A DNA stretch of 64,000 nt from Pseudomonadota bacterium (GCA_018896025.1 JAHIND010000001.1:1-64000), one strand, 5' to 3'. Counted from the first letter of the stretch, positions 8,491 through 16,583 are shown. Notes: a model not told the origin generated them from the sequence alone. Program-made: numbers and translations.

Positions 8491-9804
8491 CTACTTACCC
8501 ATCATGGTATTGGGCAGCCACAGAGTGATCTCCGGCCAGATAATGAGCACGGCCAGAGTCAGGATGTCCATGGCCACAAACCAGGCCACGCCCCGGAAAA
8601 TGGTTTCCAGGGGAATGGTGTCGCCCACCACGCCCTTGATGACGTAGACGTTGAGCCCCACCGGCGGAGTGACCAGGCCGATCTCCAGGTACTTGATCAT
8701 GATGATGCCGAACCACACCGGCGAGAAGCCGAGCTGGTCCATCACCGGGAAGACGATGGGCAGGGTCAGGAGCATCACTCCGATGGAGTCCAGGAACATG
8801 CCCAGGAGGATGTAGACCAGGCTTATGCCCGCCAGCACCACCATGGGATGGACCTTCATGCCCAGAATAGTCTCGCAGATGGCGCCCGGCAGGTCGCTGA
8901 TGCCGATGAACTTGGTGAAGAACACCGCCCCCAGGGCGATGGCGAAGATCTGGGAGGTGCTGCGCACCGTGTCGCCCATGGAGCTTTTCAGGGTGGGCCA
9001 GGAGATCTTGCCGCTGATCAGGGCCACCACGAAGGCCCCGGCCGCGCCCACGCCGCCCGCCTCGGTGGGGGTGAACAGCCCGAAGTAGATGCCCCCGATG
9101 ACCAGCACGAACAGGGAGATGATGCCCCAGGTTCCCTTGAGGGAGGACAGGCGCTGACCCCAGGTGACCTTCTCGGTCACCGGCGGGCACAGCTTCTTGT
9201 TGGCCATGGCCCGCACCAGGATCATGGCCATGTAGATGAGCGCCGAAAGCACGCCGGGGATGAAACCGGCGATCAAAAGGCGGCCGATGGAGGTCTCGGT
9301 GAGCGCCCCGTAGAGGATCAAGAGGATGCTGGGCGGTATCAAAGAGCCGATGGTGCCCGCCGCGGCCACCGCGCCGCTGGACAGGCCCTTGTCGTAGTTG
9401 TGCTCCAGCATCTCGGGGATGGCCACCTTGCCCATCATGGCCGCCGTGGCCAAGGAAGACCCGCTGGCCGCGGCAAAGGCGGCGCAACCGGCCACCGAGG
9501 CGATGGCCAGGCCGCCGGGCACCCGGGAGAGCCAGTAGCGGGCGGTCTTGTACACGTCCTTGGTCAGCCCGGCGTGGTGGGCCAGATAGCCCATCAGCAG
9601 GAACAGGGGAATGGTGGTCAGGATAAAGTTGGCGATGAAGCTGAAGGGGATGAGCCCCAAGAGGCCCCCAGTGGCCTGCCAGCCCATGATCTGCCAGTAG
9701 CCGGCGATGCCCACTATGGTCAGGGCGAAGGCCACGTGCACCCTGAAGGCGATGAGCACGAGGACCACTCCCACCCCGATGAGCCCTACCATCCAGCTAT
9801 CCAT
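8491..9804 (-). CDS. dctM: TRAP transporter large permease (DctM)
   Basis: The 437-residue polytopic membrane protein is the large subunit of a tripartite ATP-independent periplasmic transporter, which imports carboxylates by ion symport. It has the family's usual length and about 12 hydrophobic segments, with diagnostic stretches IPLFLLMGYLA, GSLIPPSILLILYG, FTPTEAGGVGA and TPPVGLNVYVIKG. Its start overlaps the dctQ reading frame by 8 nt. The substrate is unknown but is presumably the acid handled by the nearby ligase and CoA-transferases. About 106 bp separate it from repeat copy C, with no clear terminator. Confidence 0.93.
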   Translation of the reverse strand: MDSWMVGLIGVGVVLVLIAFRVHVAFALTIVGIAGYWQIMGWQATGGLLGLIPFSFIANFILTTIPLFLLMGYLAHHAGLTKDVYKTARYWLSRVPGGLAIASVAGCAAFAAASGSSLATAAMMGKVAIPEMLEHNYDKGLSSGAVAAAGTIGSLIPPSILLILYGALTETSIGRLLIAGFIPGVLSALIYMAMILVRAMANKKLCPPVTEKVTWGQRLSSLKGTWGIISLFVLVIGGIYFGLFTPTEAGGVGAAGAFVVALISGKISWPTLKSSMGDTVRSTSQIFAIALGAVFFTKFIGISDLPGAICETILGMKVHPMVVLAGISLVYILLGMFLDSIGVMLLTLPIVFPVMDQLGFSPVWFGIIMIKYLEIGLVTPPVGLNVYVIKGVVGDTIPLETIFRGVAWFVAMDILTLAVLIIWPEITLWLPNTMMGK

Positions 9805-10342
9805 GGTGCGCCTCCTGCTGCTCAGTATCCTCCCGGCCCATGATCACCGGAATCCGCTCCAGGGCGTCCAAGAGCAACTCGATGCAAAAGGCCAGACAGC
9901 CGATGGGGATGATCCACTTGCTTATCCACACCGGCATGTCGATGATCCCCGAGATGTACTCGCGCACCTCGGTGGCCATGATGGCCCGCTGCAGGCTGTA
10001 TATCCCGATGAGGCCGTAGGCCACGAACCCCACCAGCAGGGAGAAGGCGTCCAGCACCGCCTTGAACCGCGAGGACAGGCGCTCGGTGAACAGGGTGATG
10101 AACACGTGCTCTTTTTTGCGCTGCACATAGGCCAGGGGGAAGAAGACCACCGCCACCATGATGAAGTAGCTGTTTATCTCGAACACGGCGGGTATGGGGC
10201 TGTTGAAGATGTAGCGGCCTATGACGTCGGCGGTGACCAGGAACATCATGGGCAGCATGAGCAATACCGCCACGCCGGTTAACAAGCCCACGAAGGGGTT
10301 AAAGACGCGGCGAAACCCTGCCAAGATTGCTTGGGCGGACAC
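9797..10342 (-). CDS. dctQ: TRAP transporter small permease (DctQ)
   Basis: The product is a 181-residue membrane protein with four hydrophobic segments (first at about residues 17-40). It has the DctQ pattern, including ADVIGRYIFNSPIPAVFEI after TM1. The start is GTG 10342, preceded by AGGA at about 7 nt. Its end overlaps dctM. It lies downstream of dctP with a strong hairpin in the gap (10384-10407), the usual arrangement for letting the binding protein be made in excess over the membrane subunits. Confidence 0.9.
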   Translation of the reverse strand: MSAQAILAGFRRVFNPFVGLLTGVAVLLMLPMMFLVTADVIGRYIFNSPIPAVFEINSYFIMVAVVFFPLAYVQRKKEHVFITLFTERLSSRFKAVLDAFSLLVGFVAYGLIGIYSLQRAIMATEVREYISGIIDMPVWISKWIIPIGCLAFCIELLLDALERIPVIMGREDTEQQEAHHG

Positions 10343-10383
10343 GGTTAATCCTGCCTGCGATGGGTTGCGGAGCTTAGGTCCCA

Positions 10384-10407
10384 GTCCCGGAGCGCGGGCT
10401 CCGGGAC
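10384..10407 (-). other. Stem-loop between dctP and dctQ
   Basis: GTCCCGGAGC and GCTCCGGGAC form a perfect 10-bp stem with a GCGG loop. No U-run follows on the minus strand, so it looks like an mRNA-stabilising or attenuating hairpin rather than a full terminator. It would separate abundant dctP mRNA from dctQM. Confidence 0.7.
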
Positions 10408-10432
10408 CGGGCGCGTGCCTTATGGGCGCGGT

Positions 10433-11509
10433 CTACTTGCCCCAGGGATATCCCTTGGCCTCGACCTGCTTCTTGTACTTGTCAGCCAGGGACAGGAAGG
10501 TCTGCTGGGTCTTGGTGCCCGGCAGTCCCCGCTCGTCCATGGCCTTGGCCCAGGCCTCCATGAAGGGCTTGGCCGCGGCCAGCCACTTGGCCCTTTGCTC
10601 CTGGTTCAGGTACAGGAACTTCATGCCCTTCTTCTCGCCCAAGGGGATGACCTTCTTGCGCACGTCGATGAGGCCCTTGGCATAGCGCTCCACGAACTCG
10701 TCGCTGACCTCGTTGAAGACCTTCTTAAGCTCGGGGCTGAAGCTGTTGTACAATTGCAGGTTGATGGCCAGGCCGTAGGAGCACAGTTCGCCCGCGTTGA
10801 TCACGCTGTAGTACTTGATCACGTCCCAGTGCTTGTAGGCCTCCAGGATGAAGAAGTAGCTCTGGGTGGCGTCGGCGGTGCCGCGCATCAGGGCCTCGTA
10901 CACCTCGCCCTGGGTCAGCTTGATGGGCACCGCGTTCACCGACTTCCAGAACTTGGCCCACTGGCCGCCCGCGAAGCGGATCTTCATGCCCTCTGTGTCG
11001 GCGGGCACGAACACCTCCTTCTTGGTGGTGCCCAGTTGGGTCATGCCGGTGACGAAGGGAGCCAGCACCTTGACGTTGTACTTGGCCAACTCGTCGATGA
11101 GCGGCTTGTAGGTCTTGAACATCTCGCGCATGGTGGCCAGGCCCACGTAAGGGTCGTCATGGCTGAAGGGCGGGTCGCCCACGGTCCACAGCGGAGTCTT
11201 GGCCGGGTGGTAGATGCCCCAGGCGCCGCCCAGGTCGGCGGTGCGGGCCCCGATGCCCTCCATGGCGTCGCCGGGCTTGAGCAGGGCGCCGGACCAGAAG
11301 AACTTGATCTGCACCTTGCCCTTGGAGCGCTTTTCAATCTCGGACGCCCACCACTTCACCGCCTCGGCCCTGACCCCCTTGGGCGCGCCCTGAGCGGCGT
11401 AGCGCAGCACCAATGGTTTGTCCGCCGACCAGGCCGCCCCCGCCCCCAGGCCCACCCACAGGCCCAGGGCCAATACCAGCGTCACTATGCTGGACAGTCT
11501 TCCCCTCAT
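10433..11509 (-). CDS. dctP: TRAP transporter substrate-binding protein (DctP)
   Basis: The 358-residue periplasmic receptor has a signal peptide (RLSSIVTLVLALGLWVGLGAGAAWSA) and then the mature start DKPLVLRYAAQGAPKG. DctP-family hallmarks include the VNxxPIKLTQGEVYEALMRGTADA segment near the centre, which includes the region that usually holds the substrate-binding arginine (RFAGGQWAKFW). I chose ATG 11509, which has GGGAGG at about 8 nt and gives a normal leader; a longer frame starts nine residues earlier. It is the first gene of dctPQM, and a GntR/FCD regulator lies directly upstream on the same strand. Confidence 0.92.
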   Translation of the reverse strand: MRGRLSSIVTLVLALGLWVGLGAGAAWSADKPLVLRYAAQGAPKGVRAEAVKWWASEIEKRSKGKVQIKFFWSGALLKPGDAMEGIGARTADLGGAWGIYHPAKTPLWTVGDPPFSHDDPYVGLATMREMFKTYKPLIDELAKYNVKVLAPFVTGMTQLGTTKKEVFVPADTEGMKIRFAGGQWAKFWKSVNAVPIKLTQGEVYEALMRGTADATQSYFFILEAYKHWDVIKYYSVINAGELCSYGLAINLQLYNSFSPELKKVFNEVSDEFVERYAKGLIDVRKKVIPLGEKKGMKFLYLNQEQRAKWLAAAKPFMEAWAKAMDERGLPGTKTQQTFLSLADKYKKQVEAKGYPWGK

Positions 11510-11562
11510 GACATTCCCTCCCTTTTGGCCCGCCATGGTGTTGCGCCGCGGCCGGACCGGTT

Positions 11563-11573
11563 GGCATCAGACC
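11563..11573. promoter_or_regulatory. Candidate GntR/FCD half-palindromic site upstream of dctP
   Basis: The sequence GGCATCAGACC, 54 bp upstream of the dctP start, shares the core GTCTGA (other strand) with the palindrome upstream of the gntR gene. This is weak evidence on its own. Confidence 0.35.
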
Positions 11574-11603
11574 TCGCCCCCCGACTGGGGCTCTTCTATT
11601 GGT

Positions 11604-11623
11604 CGCCGCCACCGGAGGCGGCG
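11604..11623 (-). terminator. GC stem-loop after gntR
   Basis: CGCCGCC-ACCGGA-GGCGGCG forms a 7-bp stem just after the gntR stop codon at 11627. There is no U-run, so termination strength is uncertain. Confidence 0.4.
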
Positions 11624-11626
11624 GTG

Positions 11627-12367
11627 TCAGGCTTCTTCCTGGTCCACCTGGTGCAGGCGCTCGCGCACCTCGGTGAGGTGAGCTTCCAGCAGGCTCTGGG
11701 CCTTGTCCCGGTCGCCCTGCTCGATGGCCTCCAAGAGCTGTTCGTGGGCCTTGACCACCTTTTCCGAGGTTTCCAGGCTGGCCGGCACCCTGGTCAGGAA
11801 GTCCAAATGCACCGCCATGATCGATTCCAGGACCATGACGAATACCGGGTTGCCGGTGGCCTTGGCCAAGAGCCCGTGGAACTGGGCGTTGGCCTCGGTG
11901 GCCAGGTGGCCCGACTCCACGATCTGTTTGGCGTGCTCCACGTTGGCCCTGAGCTTTTCCAAATCGTCCTTGGTGGCGTTGGTCAGGGCGTAGTCCAGGA
12001 TGATGCGCTCCACCTCCAGGCGGGCCTGAGTGATGGCCTCAATGCCCACCCGCCGCATGCGGAAGGCGTCGATGAATAAATCGCTGATGCGCCGGAGGAT
12101 GGTGTCCTTGATGATGGTGCCCCCGCCGCCGCCGCGCTGCACGGTGATGAATCCGGACAGCTCCAGCAGGCGCAGGGCCTCTCGAATGGTCTGCCGGCCC
12201 ACGTTGAATTGCTGGGCCAGTTGGGTTTCAGGAGGGAGTCGGTCGCCCACCTTGAGGGTGCCGTCCAAGATCAATTCCTTGATGTTGGAGGAGACCTCTT
12301 CGAAGGTGCGCTTGTTCTTGACCGGGGTGAAGAGCTGTTGGCTGGCGTTGGCGGTTTCCTGGCTCAT
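11627..12367 (-). CDS. GntR family regulator, FadR/FCD subfamily
   Basis: This 246-residue transcription factor has an N-terminal winged helix (about residues 17-85: FEEVSSNIKELILDGTLKVGD, then the recognition segment NVGRQTIREALRLLELSGF) and a C-terminal all-helical FCD ligand domain (about 105-235, with the metal-binding Asp/His pattern spread over EANAQFHGLLAKATGN and VKAHEQLLEAI). FCD regulators usually respond to an organic acid. The gene is directly upstream of dctP and beside DUF169/Mo-oxidoreductase genes, so it probably controls the island. A palindromic operator lies in its own leader at 12404-12418. Confidence 0.9.
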   Translation of the reverse strand: MSQETANASQQLFTPVKNKRTFEEVSSNIKELILDGTLKVGDRLPPETQLAQQFNVGRQTIREALRLLELSGFITVQRGGGGGTIIKDTILRRISDLFIDAFRMRRVGIEAITQARLEVERIILDYALTNATKDDLEKLRANVEHAKQIVESGHLATEANAQFHGLLAKATGNPVFVMVLESIMAVHLDFLTRVPASLETSEKVVKAHEQLLEAIEQGDRDKAQSLLEAHLTEVRERLHQVDQEEA

Positions 12368-12403
12368 GCTCTTACCTTCCCGGCGTTGGATGTGCGTCCA
12401 TAT

Positions 12404-12418
12404 GAATGTCAGACATTC
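12404..12418. promoter_or_regulatory. Predicted GntR/FCD operator upstream of gntR
   Basis: GAATGTC-A-GACATTC is a perfect 7+1+7 palindrome. Its core (ATGTCTGACAT) resembles operators described for FCD-type GntR regulators, whose core is often GTC-N-GAC. It lies between the gntR start codon and the predicted promoter, consistent with autorepression. Confidence 0.6.
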
Positions 12419-12427
12419 GTACTATCA

Positions 12428-12457
12428 TCAATAGCCGAAGCGGGTTCACGATGTCAA
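12428..12457 (-). promoter_or_regulatory. Predicted sigma-70 promoter for gntR
   Basis: On the minus strand TTGACA (12457-12452) is followed after 18 nt by TATTGA (12433-12428). Transcription would start near 12420, right at the operator palindrome. Confidence 0.5.
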
Positions 12458-12510
12458 CCACTTTTATTCTCCTTTAATTTAAGCTTGTTACACGACACGC
12501 CCCACCAAAG

Positions 12511-12541
12511 GGCCCGACCGGAAGGCACTTCCGGCCGGGCC
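12511..12541 (-). terminator. Possible terminator after DUF169 paralog 2
   Basis: GGCCCG-A-CCGGAAG and CTTCCGG-C-CGGGCC form a 13-bp stem with one mismatch. On the minus strand it is followed by CTTTGG rather than a clean U-run. It lies 62 nt beyond the DUF169 stop codon. Confidence 0.45.
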
Positions 12542-12602
12542 GTGCAAACTTCATCGACCGGTCGGAAAGCCCCCGTACCGGTGTTTTCAAGACCCTTTCC
12601 CG

Positions 12603-13376
12603 CTATTCCCCGCCGGCCAGATTTTTCATCAAGGCCTGATAGGAGGGCGGCATTTCGGTGTGGAAACGCATGTAGGGAGTAACCGGGTAGCGCAGACCGG
12701 CCCGGTTGGTGAACTCCAGGCCCGAGAGCAGCTTGTCCACCTCCCCGGCGGGTATGGCGAAGGCCATCTCGTCGTCCTGGGCCATGGCGAAGATGCGGTC
12801 ACCCGCCCCGCAGGGCACCAGCTGGCACTGGCCGGTGATCAGCGCCTGGCTTATGTAGGAGGCGCAGCCGATGCCCCCCAGGGCGCTGAAGTTCAGGGCG
12901 CGGCCGGTGTGGTGCACCAGGCCCTGCACCATGCGCACCATCTGGGCCGGGTTGCCGTAGACGATGATGAGTTGGGGCTCCCAGTCCGCCTGGGCCAGGG
13001 GCGCGGCGATAAGATACTGTCCCTGGCCGTGGGGCAGCTTGGGGATGGCCTCGGCCACCATGGAGCGGGCCGCGTCGTCGCACACCCAGTTGGGCACCCC
13101 GGTGTGGCCGGACATGAAGTCGTCGGTGGGTGGGGCAAAGCCCACGGCCAGGGCCCCCAGGGGACAGACCATGTCCTGGGGCGTCAGGCACACCTTCCAG
13201 CCGTAGCGCCGGGCCAGGGTGATGCCCTGGCACACCAGCATGGGGCTGGCCTTGTCCGCCGCCTTGGCAAAGCCGGCGGGCAACTCGTCGCGCGATGCCA
13301 CCATGCTCAGGGCCACCGGATAGGTGGCCGGGCGTAAATATTGATTGAGCTTTTCTTCCACATTTTTCAGATCCAT
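12603..13376 (-). CDS. DUF169 family protein (paralog 2)
   Basis: This 257-residue homolog of the protein at 3789-4568 aligns along its whole length. Shared blocks are CQG, ARRYGWKV, CPLGALAVGF, PQLIIVYGNPAQM, ALITGQCQ, PCGAGDRIFA and QDDEMAF. All five family cysteines are retained, and it has two additional ones in KVCLTP and WVCDD. The start ATG 13376 is preceded by a purine-rich GGGGAGGGGCGGAG. It is divergent from the molybdopterin oxidoreductase (121 bp between the starts), so the two may be co-regulated. Function is unknown; a role in electron transfer or cofactor handling for the oxidoreductase is inference. Confidence 0.8.
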   Translation of the reverse strand: MDLKNVEEKLNQYLRPATYPVALSMVASRDELPAGFAKAADKASPMLVCQGITLARRYGWKVCLTPQDMVCPLGALAVGFAPPTDDFMSGHTGVPNWVCDDAARSMVAEAIPKLPHGQGQYLIAAPLAQADWEPQLIIVYGNPAQMVRMVQGLVHHTGRALNFSALGGIGCASYISQALITGQCQLVPCGAGDRIFAMAQDDEMAFAIPAGEVDKLLSGLEFTNRAGLRYPVTPYMRFHTEMPPSYQALMKNLAGGE

Positions 13377-13444
13377 GCTCCGCCCCTCCCCGGTCCGAGC
13401 CAATGCCGTGCTTGCCAACCGGCCAGTCCAGTGATTAAATCTCT

Positions 13445-13452
13445 ACATTCGT
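13445..13452. promoter_or_regulatory. Possible GntR half-site in the DUF169 / Mo-oxidoreductase intergenic region
   Basis: ACATTCGT matches 8 bases of the gntR operator flank (GACATTCGT at 12412-12420). Only one half is present, followed by the -10-like TATAAC at 13460. Low confidence. Confidence 0.25.
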
Positions 13453-13497
13453 TGGGAATTATAACCCCGGAGCACCGGGCGGAGGCAAGCAAAGGCC

Positions 13498-15576
13498 ATG
13501 GACCAAAATACGCGCGAGATCAAGACCCACTGCTCCTACATGGATCACGGCGGCTGCGGCCTAATCGTCACCGTGCAGGACGGGCGCATCGTAAAGGTCA
13601 AGGGCGACCCGGACGGTTGGCTGAACCAGGGCTACGTATGCCCCAAGGGCTTGGCCTCCCCCAAACGTTTGTACCATCCCCAGCGCCTGCGCCATCCAGT
13701 GCGCCGGGTGGGCGAGCGGGGCTCGGGCAACTGGGAGCGCATCTCCTGGGACGAGGCTCTTGAAGAAATCAGCGCCCGCCTGGACGAAATAAGAAAGCGC
13801 GACGGGGCCCGCTCGGTGGCCTTCGGCTTGGGCATGCCCAAGGGCCTGGATCACTTCGGCCAGATCCGCCTGGCCAACACCTTCGGCTCGCCCAACCTGG
13901 TGGCCAGCCAGGACGTGTGCCACGCGCCCCGGGAGATCACCGGAGTGCACACCTGCGGCTTCTACCCGGTGGTGGATTTCAAGCACCCCAGCGAGCTGGT
14001 GGTGCTGTGGGCCAGCGCGGTGACCAACACCAACGAAGAGGGCGGCATCTGCTCCCAGCTACTCAAGCAGGTGGGCCAGGGCACCAAGCTCATGGTCATC
14101 GACCCTTACCGCAGCAGCCTGGCCGACAAGGCCGAGCTGTGGCTGCCGCTAAGGCCGGGCAGCGACGCGGCCCTGGCTCTGGGCATGATAAACGTAATCA
14201 TCGCCGAGAAGCTCTACGACGCCGAGTTCGTGGCCAAGCACACCCACGGCTTCGCCGAGCTGGCCGCCCAGGCGGCGGACTACCCGCCGGAGCGGGTGGC
14301 GGCCATCACCTGGCTGGAGCCCGAGCAGATTCGCCGGGCGGCCCGGCTCTACGCCCAGGCCAAGCCCGCCGCCCTGGCCTGGGGCAACCCCATCGAGCAC
14401 ACCAACAACGCCTTCCACGCGGCCAGGGGCCTGGTGTGCCTCATGGCCCTGAGCGGCAACCTGGACGTGATGGGCGGCAACATCTCTCCGCTGGAGCCCA
14501 AGATCGCGGGGCTGGGGCCCTACGTGCGGGCCGACCTGGTGCCGGACAAGCGCAAACAGATGCTCAGCGCGGCCCACGGGGTGATCCCCCGCTTCATGAC
14601 CATCCCCCCTGCTTATCTGCGCCGGGCCATCCTGGAAGGCGACCCCTACCCGGTGAAGGGCTTCTTCTCCATGGACACCAACCCGCTCATGGTCTGGGCG
14701 GACAGCCGCCTGACCAAGCGGGCCCTGGAGAGCCTGGAGTTTTTCGCCTGCGCCGAGCTTTTCATGACTCCCAGCGCGGCCCTGGCCGACGTGGTCTTGC
14801 CCGCGGCGGCCAGCCTGGAGTTCGACGACATCGGCCACTACGGCATAGGCCACGGCTTCATCCTGGCCCGGCCGCATGTGGTGGACCCGCCCGAGGAGTG
14901 CCGCGCGCCCATGCAGATCTGCTGCGACCTGGGCCGCCGCCTGGCCGGGGAGGAGCTGTGGCCCGAGGATTACCACGACATGCTGGACATGGTGCTGGAG
15001 CCCAGCGGGGTGAGTTGGGAGGAGTTCGTGGAGCGGGGCCACTTGCAGGGCCCGCAGAAGTTCCGCAAATACGCGGAAAAGGGCTTCCGCACCCCCACCG
15101 GCAAGGTGGAGCTGAGGCTCTCCGCGGCGGAGAAGTTCGGCCTGCCTCCCCTGCCCGCCTGGGTGGGATTCCCCGAGGATATTGACGAAGAGTTCCCCTT
15201 GGTGCTCACCGGACGCAAGAACAAGGTGGCCCTGCACTCGTCCTACCGCTGGGTGGAAGAGCTGCGCAAACAAAACCCCGAACCCATCACCGAACTGAAT
15301 CCGGCCGACGCCCAGCGCCTGGGCATCGCCGAGGGCGACCAGGTGCGGGTGAGCACCCAGCAGGGGAGCATCGTGCAGACCGCCAAGCTCAACCAGAGGG
15401 TGCGCCAGGGCGTGGTCTACGCCGAGCACGGCTGGTGGTTCCCCGAGGAGGACGACCCCCTGGGCGGCTGGGAGCGGGCCAACTTCAACCTGCTCACCAG
15501 CGCGGCCAAGCTGGGCAAGGAGTTCGGCACGCCCAATATGGCGGCCATACCCTGCAAGGTGGAGAAAGTAGCTTAG
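13498..15576 (+). CDS. Molybdopterin (bis-MGD) oxidoreductase of the DMSO reductase family
   Basis: This 692-residue catalytic subunit of a molybdenum or tungsten enzyme has, in order: an N-terminal Fe-S region with Cys12, Cys20 and Cys48 (CPKG); molybdopterin domains with WDEALEEI and a probable Mo/W-ligand Cys141 in SQDVCHAPRE; NPLMVWAD and the PSAALADVVLPAAASLE block; and a C-terminal molydopterin dinucleotide-binding domain from about 560 (LTGRKNK..., PADAQRLGIAEGDQVRV). No Tat signal is visible, so it is likely cytoplasmic. The second Cys expected in C-x2-C-x3-C is absent. No partner electron-transfer subunit is adjacent. The substrate is unknown; context suggests an oxidative or hydration step in the organic-acid pathway. 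Confidence 0.88.
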   Translation: MDQNTREIKTHCSYMDHGGCGLIVTVQDGRIVKVKGDPDGWLNQGYVCPKGLASPKRLYHPQRLRHPVRRVGERGSGNWERISWDEALEEISARLDEIRKRDGARSVAFGLGMPKGLDHFGQIRLANTFGSPNLVASQDVCHAPREITGVHTCGFYPVVDFKHPSELVVLWASAVTNTNEEGGICSQLLKQVGQGTKLMVIDPYRSSLADKAELWLPLRPGSDAALALGMINVIIAEKLYDAEFVAKHTHGFAELAAQAADYPPERVAAITWLEPEQIRRAARLYAQAKPAALAWGNPIEHTNNAFHAARGLVCLMALSGNLDVMGGNISPLEPKIAGLGPYVRADLVPDKRKQMLSAAHGVIPRFMTIPPAYLRRAILEGDPYPVKGFFSMDTNPLMVWADSRLTKRALESLEFFACAELFMTPSAALADVVLPAAASLEFDDIGHYGIGHGFILARPHVVDPPEECRAPMQICCDLGRRLAGEELWPEDYHDMLDMVLEPSGVSWEEFVERGHLQGPQKFRKYAEKGFRTPTGKVELRLSAAEKFGLPPLPAWVGFPEDIDEEFPLVLTGRKNKVALHSSYRWVEELRKQNPEPITELNPADAQRLGIAEGDQVRVSTQQGSIVQTAKLNQRVRQGVVYAEHGWWFPEEDDPLGGWERANFNLLTSAAKLGKEFGTPNMAAIPCKVEKVA

Positions 15577-15620
15577 AGCGAAATTGCCAAGCGGCGACAG
15601 CCTGTAAATCGACAAACAAA

Positions 15621-15660
15621 GGGCCAGCACTACACCTCGTAGCGCTGGCCCCAATTTTTT
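15621..15660 (+). terminator. Rho-independent terminator after the Mo-oxidoreductase
   Basis: GGGCCAGC-A-CTAC and GTAG-C-GCTGGCCC form a 12-bp stem with one mismatch and an ACCTC loop. CAATTTTTT follows. Confidence 0.85.
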
Positions 15661-15710
15661 CCGTCTCGTTAATGCTCTTTGAATTCCCGCCGACCGTCCG
15701 CGCCAAGTGC

Positions 15711-15830
15711 GGCATAGCCAGGCGGCGACAGACAAGGCGACCGGCGAGCGACAGCCGGAGGCGTAGCAAAAGCTACGTCGAGGCTGGAGCGATGCCGGCA
15801 ACGCAGTATGTCATCGTCTGGCTATGCCGC
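15711..15830 (+). repeat. Dispersed palindromic repeat, copy D
   Basis: Full copy: GGCATAGCCAGGCGG at the left, central hairpin GCGTAGC-AAAA-GCTACG, right end GTCTGGCTATGCCGC. The termini here pair exactly (GGCATAGCCAG/CTGGCTATGCC). The right end is 6 nt from the stop codon of the minus-strand gene at 15837. Confidence 0.88.
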
Positions 15831-15836
15831 CATCAC

Positions 15837-16583
15837 TTACTCCACTAAGGTGAAGCGCCAGGCGCAATACCATTCGTCGGGATGATCAGGCGGACAGCCC
15901 ACGCACTCGGTGGTAATGCGCTTGTCTATGCTGCGGGCAAAGGCGGGGTATTCCACCATGCCCACCGAGTGGCAGGGGTAGTCGGGCAGGCCCCGGCGCT
16001 TGCGGGCGCTCTGCACCCGGCAGTCGTTCATCTGGAAGATGAAGCTGTGCTCGTCCACCTCGTGGATGGACTGCACGTTGACCAGGGAGTAGTTGCGCAG
16101 GCCCAGGGCGGCCTTGAGCCCGTCCAGGCCGGGCAGCTCGCCCAGGCCCAGCAGCTTCTTGATGTAAAAGGCCTCGTGGGGGCTCAGGCGGCTCCAGCAC
16201 AGGTCGTTGGCCCGCTTGGCCGCCTCCATGCCGTGGGCCTGCTCCACCGCCTGGAACCACACCCCGTCGGTGACCAGCCAGTTGGAGGCCGAGCCCTTGG
16301 CCAACTCCACGAGTTCGTCGCGGCTCATGTTCTTCAGCTTCAGCGGCACGCCCTTTTTATCCACCTCGAAGCCCAGGATCTTGCCCAGGCGGCCCATCTG
16401 AAAGGCCAGGCAGGAGTCGAAAACTTCGTAGTCAGCCTCCAGCACGTTGTCCATGCCGTTTTGGTGCTCCACTTCGCGGAACCAAAGGCCGTAGTGGATC
16501 AGGTTGCGGTGAAAGGTCTCCAAGACGAATCGGACCAATTGGTCCTGATCCAGGTTGTCCAGTTGTTGCATCTGCGAGGACAT
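15837..16583 (-). CDS. DUF6125-like cytoplasmic protein
   Basis: The 248-residue soluble protein has repeated helical segments (NLIHYGLWFREVEH near the start; NWLVTDGVWFQAVEQAHG in the middle) and a Cys-rich C-terminus: NDCRVQSAR, YPCHSVGM, TTECVGCPPD and YCAW. I associate this layout with DUF6125 / ATC-hydrolase-like proteins of anaerobes, whose function is unknown to me. ATG 16583 has GGAG 6 nt upstream; longer frames run through a 33-bp tandem duplication and are unlikely. It is monocistronic, convergent with the Mo-oxidoreductase gene. Confidence 0.6.
   Translation of the reverse strand: MSSQMQQLDNLDQDQLVRFVLETFHRNLIHYGLWFREVEHQNGMDNVLEADYEVFDSCLAFQMGRLGKILGFEVDKKGVPLKLKNMSRDELVELAKGSASNWLVTDGVWFQAVEQAHGMEAAKRANDLCWSRLSPHEAFYIKKLLGLGELPGLDGLKAALGLRNYSLVNVQSIHEVDEHSFIFQMNDCRVQSARKRRGLPDYPCHSVGMVEYPAFARSIDKRITTECVGCPPDHPDEWYCAWRFTLVE

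Noticed and set aside
10415..12079. Long + strand reading frame (554 codons) over dctP and gntR
   Set aside because: It is antisense to two clear genes; its Gly/His/Leu/Val-rich translation is the usual shadow of GC-rich third positions.
14149..15801. Long minus-strand frame opposite the Mo-oxidoreductase
   Set aside because: Antisense shadow that also runs through the terminator and repeat copy D.
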